Part shown: in pieces, positions 8,100 through 16,368 of the stretch
Layout of the letters: the number at the start of each line of letters is the position of its first letter
Numbering within the stretch: the stretch's first letter is position 1
Source of the DNA: Allomuricauda sp. TY007
Lineage (GTDB): Bacteria > Bacteroidota > Bacteroidia > Flavobacteriales > Flavobacteriaceae
Assembly (NCBI RefSeq): GCF_010468565.1
Contig: NZ_WUEG01000010.1
Span: 1 to 64,000, forward strand
DNA: 64,000 bases
Reading direction: 5' to 3'
Position numbers and translations under genes: made by a program
The notes under the pieces: model-generated
What the model was told of the DNA's origin: nothing
The model's database searches: none
The model's input: only the letters and a program-made list of their open reading frames with translations

Positions 8100-10472
8100 A
8101 TGAAATATATAGTTAAATCCATAATGATGCTTCTGGGGCTTCTGGTGGTTTCATGTAACGAGGGAATCGACCCTATAACGGCTGTAGATGCCGGAGTGGA
8201 TGAAACAGCTCCTCAGGTTACCATAACCTATCCTACCGAAGGGGTGGAACTCATGCCATTTGAAGAAGAAACCTCAATAGACATTACTTTTGAGGTAACC
8301 GACGATATCGAAGTGGTCAATGTGACCGTGTCCATGGATGGCTCACAAATAGCAACATTCAATTCTTTTAAAGATTATAGGATCGTATTGGAAGAAGTAA
8401 CCTACGACGGATTGGGCAATGGAGAGCACACAGTTACCGTATCGGCTACCGATGCCGAAGGTAAAACAACGACTCAAGAGGTGAATTTTACCAAATTGGC
8501 TCCGTACAGTGCACAATTTGATGGAGAGGTTCTTTATATGCCGTTCAATGCAGATTATATGGACTTTATTAGCTTCCAAGAGGCTGGGGAAGTAGGCAAT
8601 CCAGGTTTTGCTGGAGATGCCTTTTTGGGTGCAGATGCTTTTCAAGGTGCTGTAGATTCATATTTGACTTTCCCGATGGATAACCTAAAAAGTACAGAAT
8701 TTAGTGCCGCATTCTGGTACAAAGTCAACCCAACACCAGATAGAGCTGGAATTTTAGTAGTTGGCGACGATGCCGAAGACAGAAACCAAGGTTTCCGTTT
8801 GTTCCGCGAAGGAAACGCCGACGAACAGCGAATTAAATTAAATGTCGGTACCGGTTCCGGCGAAAGTTGGAACGATGGTGGAGTGATTGATGTAACTGCG
8901 GGGGAGTGGGTTCACGTAGCCATTTCAATCTCCCAGACCCAGAGTACCATATACTTTAACGGAATAGAAATGCTAACTTCCGATATGGCAGGACCAATAG
9001 ATTGGTCAGGTTGTGAGGAATTGCATATTGGTGCAGGAGGACCAACTTTTGACTATTGGGATCATGGCTATGACGCCAGTCAAATGGACGAGCTACGCAT
9101 TTTTGACAAAGCATTGACGCAAAGCGATGTTCAAATTATGATAAATGCCGCCAATCCATACATCCCTCAATACGATGGCGAATCATTTTATATGCCATTC
9201 GATGGAGATTACATTGATCTAATGGGAAGCAAAGCTGCCACCCAGGTAGGTTCGCCAAGTTTCACCGATGAAAGTCAAGTAGGGGAACAGGCGTATTTGG
9301 GTGCCACCGATTCCTATATCAACTATCCAGCAGAAGGATTGATGACTTCCGAGTTCAGTGGGTCTTTCTGGTACAAAGTAGACGCCAGCCCAGATAGGGC
9401 GGGAATCATAACAATTGGAGATGACGAAGTAGATCGTTTTCAAGGTTTCAGACTTTTCCGAGAAGGAAGTGCCGACGAACAGCGTATTAAGCTAAACGTA
9501 GGAACAGGAGCTGGAGAAAGCTGGAACGATGGAGGTGTAATAGATGTAACCGCAGGTGAATGGGTTCACATCACTTTTACCATATCAAATAGTGAAAATG
9601 TTATCTATTTCAATGGGACCGAAGTATTGTCATCTGCTATGTCGGCACCGATTGATTGGACGGGTTGTGATACCTTCACTATAGGTGCAGGCGGACCAAC
9701 CTTTGATTATTGGGGACATGCATCGGATAATAGCATAATAGATGACCTGAGATTCTATAGCAAATCGCTTTCTCCTGAAGAAGTAGCAGAAGTTTTTGGA
9801 GGAGAAGTCACACCAAAAAACTACGGCTCCACACTTTACATGCCTTTTGATGGATCTACTATTGATGACAACTCCGGACTAGAAGCCACAGTGGTAGGTA
9901 CGCCTAGTTTCGCAGGTGAAAGCGCCGTAGGTAGCGACGCCTATGCCGGTGCAACCGATTCTTACCTTGCTTTCCCGATTGATGGATTGTTCAATAATCA
10001 ATTTAGTGGAGCTTTCTGGTACAAGGTAAACGCTGACCCGGATAGAGCTGGGATCCTTACGGTAAGTCCACCAATGAGTGGAACCGATAACGATCTTTCT
10101 GCAGGCTTCAGGCTTATTAGGGAAGGTACCGCTGATGAGCAGCGTATCAAATTACATTTGGGAACCAATGCCGGAGACGTTTGGAACGACGGAGAAGTTA
10201 TTGATGCCACCGCAGATGTGTGGGTGCACGTAGCCTTTACCGTTACCGAAACGGAAACCTTGATTTATTTGAATGGAGAACCTGTTGTCAACACAGGGGA
10301 TATGGCTGGAAAAACCATAAGTTGGGAAAACTGCTCTATACTTTCAATAGGTTCCGGTGCACCAAATTTTATTGGTTGGAACCACTTATCCGATTTGAGT
10401 TATATCGATGATCTATACCTTTTCGATAGGTCGCTGACCCAAGAGGAAATCCAAGAAATTATGAACAATTAA
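8100..10472 (+). CDS. Triple LamG/concanavalin-like lipoprotein, candidate surface glycan-binding protein
   Basis: The 790-residue protein has an SPII signal with lipidation at Cys19, an Ig-like domain (about 38-135) and three tandem LamG-type jellyroll domains (about 139-356, 357-575, 576-790). Each repeat has the order YMPF, AFWYKV, DRAGI, ADEQRIKL, WNDG and a closing DDL/DEL segment. No glycosidase motif was recognised, so binding is more likely than catalysis. It sits directly after SusCD, 23 bases downstream, the normal position of a surface glycan-binding protein, and before the glucanases. Each repeat could bind one stretch of the same glucan and raise avidity. The ligand is inferred from the operon. 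Confidence 0.8.
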   Translation: MKYIVKSIMMLLGLLVVSCNEGIDPITAVDAGVDETAPQVTITYPTEGVELMPFEEETSIDITFEVTDDIEVVNVTVSMDGSQIATFNSFKDYRIVLEEVTYDGLGNGEHTVTVSATDAEGKTTTQEVNFTKLAPYSAQFDGEVLYMPFNADYMDFISFQEAGEVGNPGFAGDAFLGADAFQGAVDSYLTFPMDNLKSTEFSAAFWYKVNPTPDRAGILVVGDDAEDRNQGFRLFREGNADEQRIKLNVGTGSGESWNDGGVIDVTAGEWVHVAISISQTQSTIYFNGIEMLTSDMAGPIDWSGCEELHIGAGGPTFDYWDHGYDASQMDELRIFDKALTQSDVQIMINAANPYIPQYDGESFYMPFDGDYIDLMGSKAATQVGSPSFTDESQVGEQAYLGATDSYINYPAEGLMTSEFSGSFWYKVDASPDRAGIITIGDDEVDRFQGFRLFREGSADEQRIKLNVGTGAGESWNDGGVIDVTAGEWVHITFTISNSENVIYFNGTEVLSSAMSAPIDWTGCDTFTIGAGGPTFDYWGHASDNSIIDDLRFYSKSLSPEEVAEVFGGEVTPKNYGSTLYMPFDGSTIDDNSGLEATVVGTPSFAGESAVGSDAYAGATDSYLAFPIDGLFNNQFSGAFWYKVNADPDRAGILTVSPPMSGTDNDLSAGFRLIREGTADEQRIKLHLGTNAGDVWNDGEVIDATADVWVHVAFTVTETETLIYLNGEPVVNTGDMAGKTISWENCSILSIGSGAPNFIGWNHLSDLSYIDDLYLFDRSLTQEEIQEIMNN
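8515..10470 (+). repeat. Three tandem LamG-coding repeats of about 650 bases
   Basis: Units start near 8515, 9170 and 9825. Repeats 1 and 2 are the closest pair and share long runs around the AFWYKV and NVGTG[SA]GESWNDGG segments. Repeat 3 is more diverged and carries an insertion after its DRAGI segment. This is internal duplication within one gene. Confidence 0.75.
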
Positions 10473-10510
10473 TGTGCTATAGCACTATAAAAATTTGATT
10501 CAGTTAGTTT

Positions 10511-11887
10511 ATGAGGTTAATCATTTTACCATTGGCCATTGTTACTTTACTTGTAGGGTGCAATGGCCAAAAAACTAAGGAAGAGGCCAAAAAGTCAACC
10601 GAAATGGATGCGGACAGTCTTGCCATTGCCGATGAGGCACTATTGGATTCCGTACAGTACCAAACCTTCAATTATTTTTGGGAAGGTGCGGAACCCATTT
10701 CAGGATTGGCTAGGGAGCGTATGCACATGGACGGAGTTTATCCCAACCACGATAAGGATATTATAACCACCGGAGGCTCTGGATTTGGTCTTATGGCCAT
10801 TCTAGTCGGTGTAGAAAGAGGGTTTATTTCTCGTGAACAGGCTCTCGAACGCTATGAGCGTATCGTTGGGTTTCTGGAAAAAGCCGATCGTTTCCATGGT
10901 GCATGGCCGCACTGGTTATTACCATCAGGAAAAGTGACCCCCTTCAGTAAAAAGGACAATGGAGGGGATTTGGTGGAGACTGCCTTTTTGATTCAAGGAT
11001 TGTTAACGGTTCAAGCGTATTTTAAAGATGGAAATGAGCGTGAACAGCAATTGGCGGAAAAAATCCAAGAGCTTTGGGAAGGCGTAGAGTGGGATTGGTA
11101 CACCAAAAATGGTGAAGATGTACTGTACTGGCATTGGAGTCCCGAATATCAATGGGAAATGAACTTTCCTGTCGGTGGCTATAACGAAGCCCTTATTATG
11201 TATGTCTTGGCCGCGGCATCCCCGACACACCCCATCAAAAAATCCGTTTATGAAAAAGGATGGGCCGTGGACGGTCAGATCGCTAAGGACACCACTTACT
11301 ATGGTTTGGAAACAGAGCTAAACCATTATGAACATAGTGATGCTCCTGTAGGACCACTTTTCTGGGCACATTATTCCTATTTAGGTTTGAACCCAAAAGG
11401 GCTTACCGATCAGTTCGGTGATTATTGGAAGTTGAACCGGAACCATGCGCTAATTCATTATAAATATTGTGTGGACAATCCAAAGGATTATGAGGGGTAT
11501 GGAGAAGATTGCTGGGGCTTGACCTCCAGCTACTCCATAAAAGGCTATGCCGGACACCGCCCAGGAGAAGATTTGGGCGTAATATCCCCAACCGCTGCAC
11601 TTTCCTCTATGCCCTATACTCCGGAAGAGAGCAAACAGTTTTTAAGGTTCATGTACAACGAACAGGATAGCCTGATAGGCAAATACGGACCTTATGATGC
11701 CTTTAGTTTGGAGGATGATTGGTACCTGCCAAGATATTTGGCTATAGATCAAGGGCCAATCCCCGTAATGATAGAAAATTACCGTAGCGGACTATTCTGG
11801 AAATTGTTCATGACAAATAAAGAGGTTCAAAACGGCCTCAAAAAATTGGGCTTTCAAAGCCCAAATATGGAAATAGCAAATGATTAA
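10511..11887 (+). CDS. GH144-type glucanase lipoprotein (copy 1), predicted endo-beta-1,2-glucanase
   Basis: The 458-residue protein has an SPII signal (Cys17) followed by a short Lys/Glu linker. The rest matches the glycoamylase-like/GH144 (alpha/alpha)6 fold: FNYFWEGAEP near 55, GGSGFGLMAILVG near 90, ADRFHGAWPHW near 130, NGGDLVETAFL near 155, WDWY..LYWHWSP near 195, LFWAHYSYLG near 285 and IENYRSGLFW near the end. Characterised GH144 members cut beta-1,2-glucan internally. It is followed by a paralogue whose start codon overlaps its end by 8 bases, so the two are translationally coupled. Substrate is assigned from family plus the GH3 partner. Confidence 0.82.
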   Translation: MRLIILPLAIVTLLVGCNGQKTKEEAKKSTEMDADSLAIADEALLDSVQYQTFNYFWEGAEPISGLARERMHMDGVYPNHDKDIITTGGSGFGLMAILVGVERGFISREQALERYERIVGFLEKADRFHGAWPHWLLPSGKVTPFSKKDNGGDLVETAFLIQGLLTVQAYFKDGNEREQQLAEKIQELWEGVEWDWYTKNGEDVLYWHWSPEYQWEMNFPVGGYNEALIMYVLAAASPTHPIKKSVYEKGWAVDGQIAKDTTYYGLETELNHYEHSDAPVGPLFWAHYSYLGLNPKGLTDQFGDYWKLNRNHALIHYKYCVDNPKDYEGYGEDCWGLTSSYSIKGYAGHRPGEDLGVISPTAALSSMPYTPEESKQFLRFMYNEQDSLIGKYGPYDAFSLEDDWYLPRYLAIDQGPIPVMIENYRSGLFWKLFMTNKEVQNGLKKLGFQSPNMEIAND

Positions 11888-13259
11888 AACCGCGATATAC
11901 CTTTTTCTTGTTTCTTTAGTGATGTTATCCTGTGGGGGAGGAGATGATTATACCTATGTTCCCACAGAGCCAGAACTTCCGGGTAACGGTTCTGTCGACG
12001 ACGACGATGAGGAACCCACGATTTCTGATGAGGAATTATTGGACCTTACCCAAGAGACCACCTTTAAATATTTTTGGGACTTTGCCGATGCCGATTCTGG
12101 AGGAGCCAGGGAAAGGTATCATCCAAATGACCCGGGCAACAGTGAAGGGGTGGTGACCGCTGGAGGAACTGGGTTTGGCCTGATGGCCATTTTGGTCGGA
12201 ATAGAAAGAGGGTATATTTCCAGGGCCGAAGGATTGGGGCGATTGACCACCCTGTTGGATTTCTTGGAAAACGCCGATCGCTTTCACGGAGCATGGTCAC
12301 ATTGGATTAATGGTTCCACAGGGGCCGTAATTCCATTTAGCGATTTGGACGATGGAGGCGATTTGGTGGAAACCGCTTTCTTGGCACAAGGCCTCATCTG
12401 CATCAAAGAATATTTTAAAAATGGCTCAGATACCGAGCAAGCCTTGGCCTTGCAAGCCGATGAGCTTTGGAAAGGTGTGGAATGGGATTGGTATACACAA
12501 AATCAAAATGTGTTGTACTGGCATTGGAGCCCAAATCATGGTTTCGATATCAACCTTCAACTAAAAGGGTATAATGAGGTGTTGATCACCTATATCATGG
12601 CTGCTGCCTCACCAGATTTCGGCATTGAAAAGGAAGTATATGCCAATGGTTGGGCCTCCGGTGGAGGAATCCAATCGGCGAATACACAGTACGGTTATCC
12701 ACTCTTGGTAAAACACAATGGCTCTGAACAGTTTGGTGGACCTTTGTTTTGGGCGCACTATTCCTATTTAGGGCTGGACCCTCGAAATCTTTCCGATGAT
12801 TATGTGGATTACTGGGATGTAAATGTCAACCATACCATGATCAATTACGAGTACTGCGTAGCCAATCCCGATTTTTATCAAGATTATGGCGAAGATTGTT
12901 GGGGGTTAACGGCGAGTTACTCCCGAAACAACGATGGAAGCATGGGGTACAACGCCCATAGCCCAAGCAACGACACAGGAATCATATCCCCAACAGCGGC
13001 AATAAGCTCAATTCCTTATGCACCGGACGAATCTTTGGATGCTATGCATTACTTTTATAAGAATAGAGATGATTTGTTGGGTCCAGCCGGGTTTTACGAT
13101 GCCTTCAGCCCAGAATACGATTGGGTTGCAGAAGCATATCTGGCCATAGACCAAGGACCACAGATCATCATGATTGAAAACTATCGGACCGGTTTGCTTT
13201 GGAATTTGTTTATGGGTAACAAAGACATTCAAGCTGGTTTGACCAAACTTGGATTTTGA
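11880..13259 (+). CDS. GH144-type glucanase lipoprotein (copy 2), predicted endo-beta-1,2-glucanase
   Basis: The 459-residue paralogue of the preceding gene shares all its core motifs: FKYFWDFADA, GGTGFGLMAILVG, ADRFHGAWSHW, DGGDLVETAFL, LYWHWSP, LFWAHYSYLG and IENYRTGLLW. It differs at the N-terminus. The lipid Cys18 is followed by GGGDD and a linker with DDDDEE, an acidic pattern that in Flavobacteriia favours export of the lipoprotein to the cell surface, whereas copy 1 has a basic linker. One enzyme may therefore cut polymer outside and the other oligomers in the periplasm. That division is inference. Confidence 0.82.
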   Translation: MIKTAIYLFLVSLVMLSCGGGDDYTYVPTEPELPGNGSVDDDDEEPTISDEELLDLTQETTFKYFWDFADADSGGARERYHPNDPGNSEGVVTAGGTGFGLMAILVGIERGYISRAEGLGRLTTLLDFLENADRFHGAWSHWINGSTGAVIPFSDLDDGGDLVETAFLAQGLICIKEYFKNGSDTEQALALQADELWKGVEWDWYTQNQNVLYWHWSPNHGFDINLQLKGYNEVLITYIMAAASPDFGIEKEVYANGWASGGGIQSANTQYGYPLLVKHNGSEQFGGPLFWAHYSYLGLDPRNLSDDYVDYWDVNVNHTMINYEYCVANPDFYQDYGEDCWGLTASYSRNNDGSMGYNAHSPSNDTGIISPTAAISSIPYAPDESLDAMHYFYKNRDDLLGPAGFYDAFSPEYDWVAEAYLAIDQGPQIIMIENYRTGLLWNLFMGNKDIQAGLTKLGF

Positions 13260-13260
13260 T

Positions 13261-14064
13261 ATGACAAAACAATTATCATTTTTTCTTTTGTTCTTGGCTT
13301 GTAATTTGGTCGCTGCACAATGGCAATCAAAATATGAAGCCAAAATGCTTATTGATGGGAACGATACTTTACGATATCGTATTATGTATCCAAAGAATTT
13401 TAAAGAGGACGGAAAATATCCCGTAGTACTTTTTCTTCATGGGGCAGGAGAGCGCGGAAATGACAACGAAAAGCAACTGTGGAATGGTGGCAAATTGTTC
13501 GCTACGGATTATCTGCAAGAACGATATCCGGCAGTTGTCATATTTCCTCAGTGTCCAAAAAACAGTTATTGGGCCAGTGTAGATGTGGATAGAAGTTCCT
13601 ATCCCATCAATTTGGACTTTACCTACAGCGAAGGACCCACAAAACCGTTGGAAATGGTAATGGATTTGCTCGAGACCACCATAGCGGAACCTTATACCAA
13701 GGATGATCAGGTCTATTTGATGGGTCTTTCCATGGGAGGAATGGGAACTTTTGAATTGTTGAGCAGAAAACCAGGGACATTTGCTGCCGCAATTCCAATT
13801 TGTGGAGGAGGGGAACCTGAATCCGTTTCGGTGTATGCCAAAAACACACCATTGTGGGTGTTTCATGGAGCACAGGACAATGTGGTAAACCCCTTGCAGT
13901 CCATGGAAATGGTTTCCGCTTTATTAAAAGCAGGTGCTCACCCAAAATTCACCATGTACGATTTTGCCAATCACAACAGTTGGGACCCAGCGTTTGCCGA
14001 GCCAGATTTATTGCCTTGGTTGTTTTCGAACACTAGAAAAACAATTCAGGAAACATCAGAATAA
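13261..14064 (+). CDS. Secreted alpha/beta-hydrolase (PHB depolymerase/esterase-like)
   Basis: The start at 13261 is chosen because it follows the previous stop by one base and begins a clean Sec signal peptide (cleavage after VAAQ); an upstream ATG at 13249 adds only four residues and overlaps the glucanase. The 267-residue protein shows LFLHGAGERG near 60 (oxyanion region), the nucleophile elbow GLSMGG (Ser157), GAQDNVVN (Asp206) and ANHNSW (His238), a complete Ser-Asp-His triad. Related exported esterases in PULs remove acyl groups from glycans. Here it could deacylate substituted beta-1,2-glucan such as succinylated or acetylated forms. The exact ester is unknown. Confidence 0.75.
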   Translation: MTKQLSFFLLFLACNLVAAQWQSKYEAKMLIDGNDTLRYRIMYPKNFKEDGKYPVVLFLHGAGERGNDNEKQLWNGGKLFATDYLQERYPAVVIFPQCPKNSYWASVDVDRSSYPINLDFTYSEGPTKPLEMVMDLLETTIAEPYTKDDQVYLMGLSMGGMGTFELLSRKPGTFAAAIPICGGGEPESVSVYAKNTPLWVFHGAQDNVVNPLQSMEMVSALLKAGAHPKFTMYDFANHNSWDPAFAEPDLLPWLFSNTRKTIQETSE

Positions 14065-14089
14065 AAAGCATACAGAAAACAACCTGATC

Positions 14090-16357
14090 ATGAACTATAA
14101 AAAATCACTCTTCTTCATTTTAGTTTTCGTTTTGGGAAGTGCCAATGCCCAGGAACGAATTCCTGAAGTAGAGGAGCTTTTACAAAAAATGACCATTGAA
14201 GAAAAAATTGGTCAGTTAAACCTGCTGACACCAGGTGGTGGAGTTGCTACGGGCGAAGTAGTGAGTGAAAATGTAGGAACCAAGATCAGGGCAGGGCAGG
14301 TTGGGGGCCTTTTTGGTGTGGCAGGCCCAGGTAGGGTTAGAAAAGCTCAGGATTTGGCAGTTACGGAAAGCCGATTGGGGATACCCCTGTTAATAGGTTC
14401 CGATGTGATCCACGGATACAAGACAACATATCCAATTCCCTTGGGCCTATCATCCACTTGGGATATTGATTTGGTAAGACAAGCCGCCCAAATGGCTGCT
14501 AGGGAAGCCACTGCTGATGGCATCAAGTGGAATTTTTCTCCAATGGTCGATATTGCCCGTGACCCACGATGGGGCCGTATTGCCGAAGGGGCTGGAGAGG
14601 ACCCATACCTTGGTTCCAAAGTTGCCGAAGCTATGGTAAAAGGATATCAAGGGGATGATTTGGCCGCGGCCCATACCATGTTGGCCTGTGTGAAGCACTT
14701 TGCCTTATATGGCGCTGCGGAAGCGGGACGTGATTATGGTTCGGTGGACATGGGCAAGATCAAAATGTTCAACCAATACATGCAACCGTACAAAGCGGCC
14801 ATTGATGCTGGTGCGGCCAGCGTAATGAGTTCTTTTAACGATGTGGATGGTGTGCCCGCTACGGGAAACAAATGGTTGTTGACCGATGTTCTCCGTGATC
14901 AATGGGGGTTTGATGGTTTTGTGGTTTCGGACTATACATCCCTCAACGAAATGATTCCGCATGGGTTGGGTGACCTTCAAGCCGTTTCAGCTTTGGCATT
15001 GAAAGCCGGTTTGGATATGGATATGGTAGGCGAGGGCTTTTTGACCACTTTGAAAAAATCCTTGGACGAAGGAAAGATTACAGAAGAAGATATTACCAAG
15101 GCTTGTAGAAGGGTGTTGGAGGCTAAATATATTTCAGGACTTTTTGATGACCCATACAAATACTTGGACTCCAAACGCCCCGAAAAAGATATTTTAACGG
15201 ACGGAAATAGGGCGTTGTCGCGGAAATTGGCGACCCGTTCCTTCGTGTTGCTCAAAAATCATAACAACATACTTCCGCTAAAAAAGAATGGAAAGATCGC
15301 CTTGGTCGGTCCCTTGGCCGATAGCAGGGAGAATATGTTGGGGACCTGGGCACCCACTGGGGATTTTAATCTGGCAGTTACAATTTTGGAAGGATTTAAT
15401 AATGTAGCTTCTGGAGCAACTATACAATATGCAAAAGGAGCCAATATTTCTGATGTTGCCGATTTTGCCAAAAATGTGAATTCTTTGGGAGAGCGAATCA
15501 TGATTGACGAGCGTTCCCCGGAAACCATGCTCCAAGAAGCGGTGGACTTGGCCAAAACTTCGGATGCTGTGGTGGCCGTGGTTGGTGAAGCTACCGAAAT
15601 GAGCGGAGAATCTTCCAGCCGTACCGATATTTCAATCCCAGATAGTCAAAAGAAATTGATCAGAGCATTGGTAGAGACAGGAAAACCTGTCGCATTGGTG
15701 TTGATGAGCGGAAGACCGCTGACTATCCCGGAAGAGTTCGACCTACCCGTGTCCATTTTACAGGTATGGCACCCCGGAGTGGAAGCAGGGAACGCTATTG
15801 CCGATGTGGTTTTCGGAGATTACAATCCCTCTGGAAAATTAACGGCTACCTGGCCCGTGAATGTGGGGCAAATACCCATTTACCACAGTACAAAGGTTAC
15901 TGGAAGGCCTGCACCGGAAAGCGGGGAGTTCCAAAAATTCAGGTCAAACTATCTGGATGCACCCAATGCGCCTTTGTTGCCTTTTGGATATGGATTGAGC
16001 TATACTACTTTTGAGTATTCCAATCTCAAGCTGAACAAAAAAGAAATTACCCAAGGTGAATCTATTTCAGTTACTGTAACCGTAAAAAATACAGGAGATT
16101 ACGATGGCGAAGAAGTAGTGCAATTGTACTTGAGGGATGTGGTGCGAAGCATTACACCCCCAAAACGCCAATTAAAAGGTTTTCAGAAAATCATGCTCAA
16201 AAAAGGGGAGAGTAGGGAAGTGACCATCACTTTATTGCCGGACGATTTAAAATTCCATAATGCCCAACTAGAATTCGTATCGGAACCAGGTGACTTCGAA
16301 GTCTTTGTTGGGACAAATTCAGATGCCGAGTTGTCAGAAACCTTCACGCTAAAATAA
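14090..16357 (+). CDS. bglX: GH3 beta-glucosidase, periplasmic
   Basis: The start at 14090 is preferred to upstream in-frame starts because it opens a Sec signal (cleaved after NAQ) and lies just past the esterase stop. The 755-residue protein has the GH3 N-terminal TIM barrel (TIEEKIGQLNL near 30, KHFALYGAAEAGRDY near 205), the nucleophile Asp281 in VVSDYTSL, the second alpha/beta domain (about 380-600) and a C-terminal fibronectin III-like domain (about 660-745). GH3 enzymes paired with GH144, as in Bacteroides, hydrolyse sophoro-oligosaccharides to glucose. It completes the pathway begun by the two GH144 proteins. Confidence 0.92.
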   Translation: MNYKKSLFFILVFVLGSANAQERIPEVEELLQKMTIEEKIGQLNLLTPGGGVATGEVVSENVGTKIRAGQVGGLFGVAGPGRVRKAQDLAVTESRLGIPLLIGSDVIHGYKTTYPIPLGLSSTWDIDLVRQAAQMAAREATADGIKWNFSPMVDIARDPRWGRIAEGAGEDPYLGSKVAEAMVKGYQGDDLAAAHTMLACVKHFALYGAAEAGRDYGSVDMGKIKMFNQYMQPYKAAIDAGAASVMSSFNDVDGVPATGNKWLLTDVLRDQWGFDGFVVSDYTSLNEMIPHGLGDLQAVSALALKAGLDMDMVGEGFLTTLKKSLDEGKITEEDITKACRRVLEAKYISGLFDDPYKYLDSKRPEKDILTDGNRALSRKLATRSFVLLKNHNNILPLKKNGKIALVGPLADSRENMLGTWAPTGDFNLAVTILEGFNNVASGATIQYAKGANISDVADFAKNVNSLGERIMIDERSPETMLQEAVDLAKTSDAVVAVVGEATEMSGESSSRTDISIPDSQKKLIRALVETGKPVALVLMSGRPLTIPEEFDLPVSILQVWHPGVEAGNAIADVVFGDYNPSGKLTATWPVNVGQIPIYHSTKVTGRPAPESGEFQKFRSNYLDAPNAPLLPFGYGLSYTTFEYSNLKLNKKEITQGESISVTVTVKNTGDYDGEEVVQLYLRDVVRSITPPKRQLKGFQKIMLKKGESREVTITLLPDDLKFHNAQLEFVSEPGDFEVFVGTNSDAELSETFTLK

Positions 16358-16368
16358 AATATTTTACT

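Noticed and set aside
10474..10485. Palindrome GTGCTATAGCAC between the LamG gene and the first GH144 gene
   Set aside because: It is short, cannot form a hairpin with a proper loop and sits within an operon; I cannot support a function.
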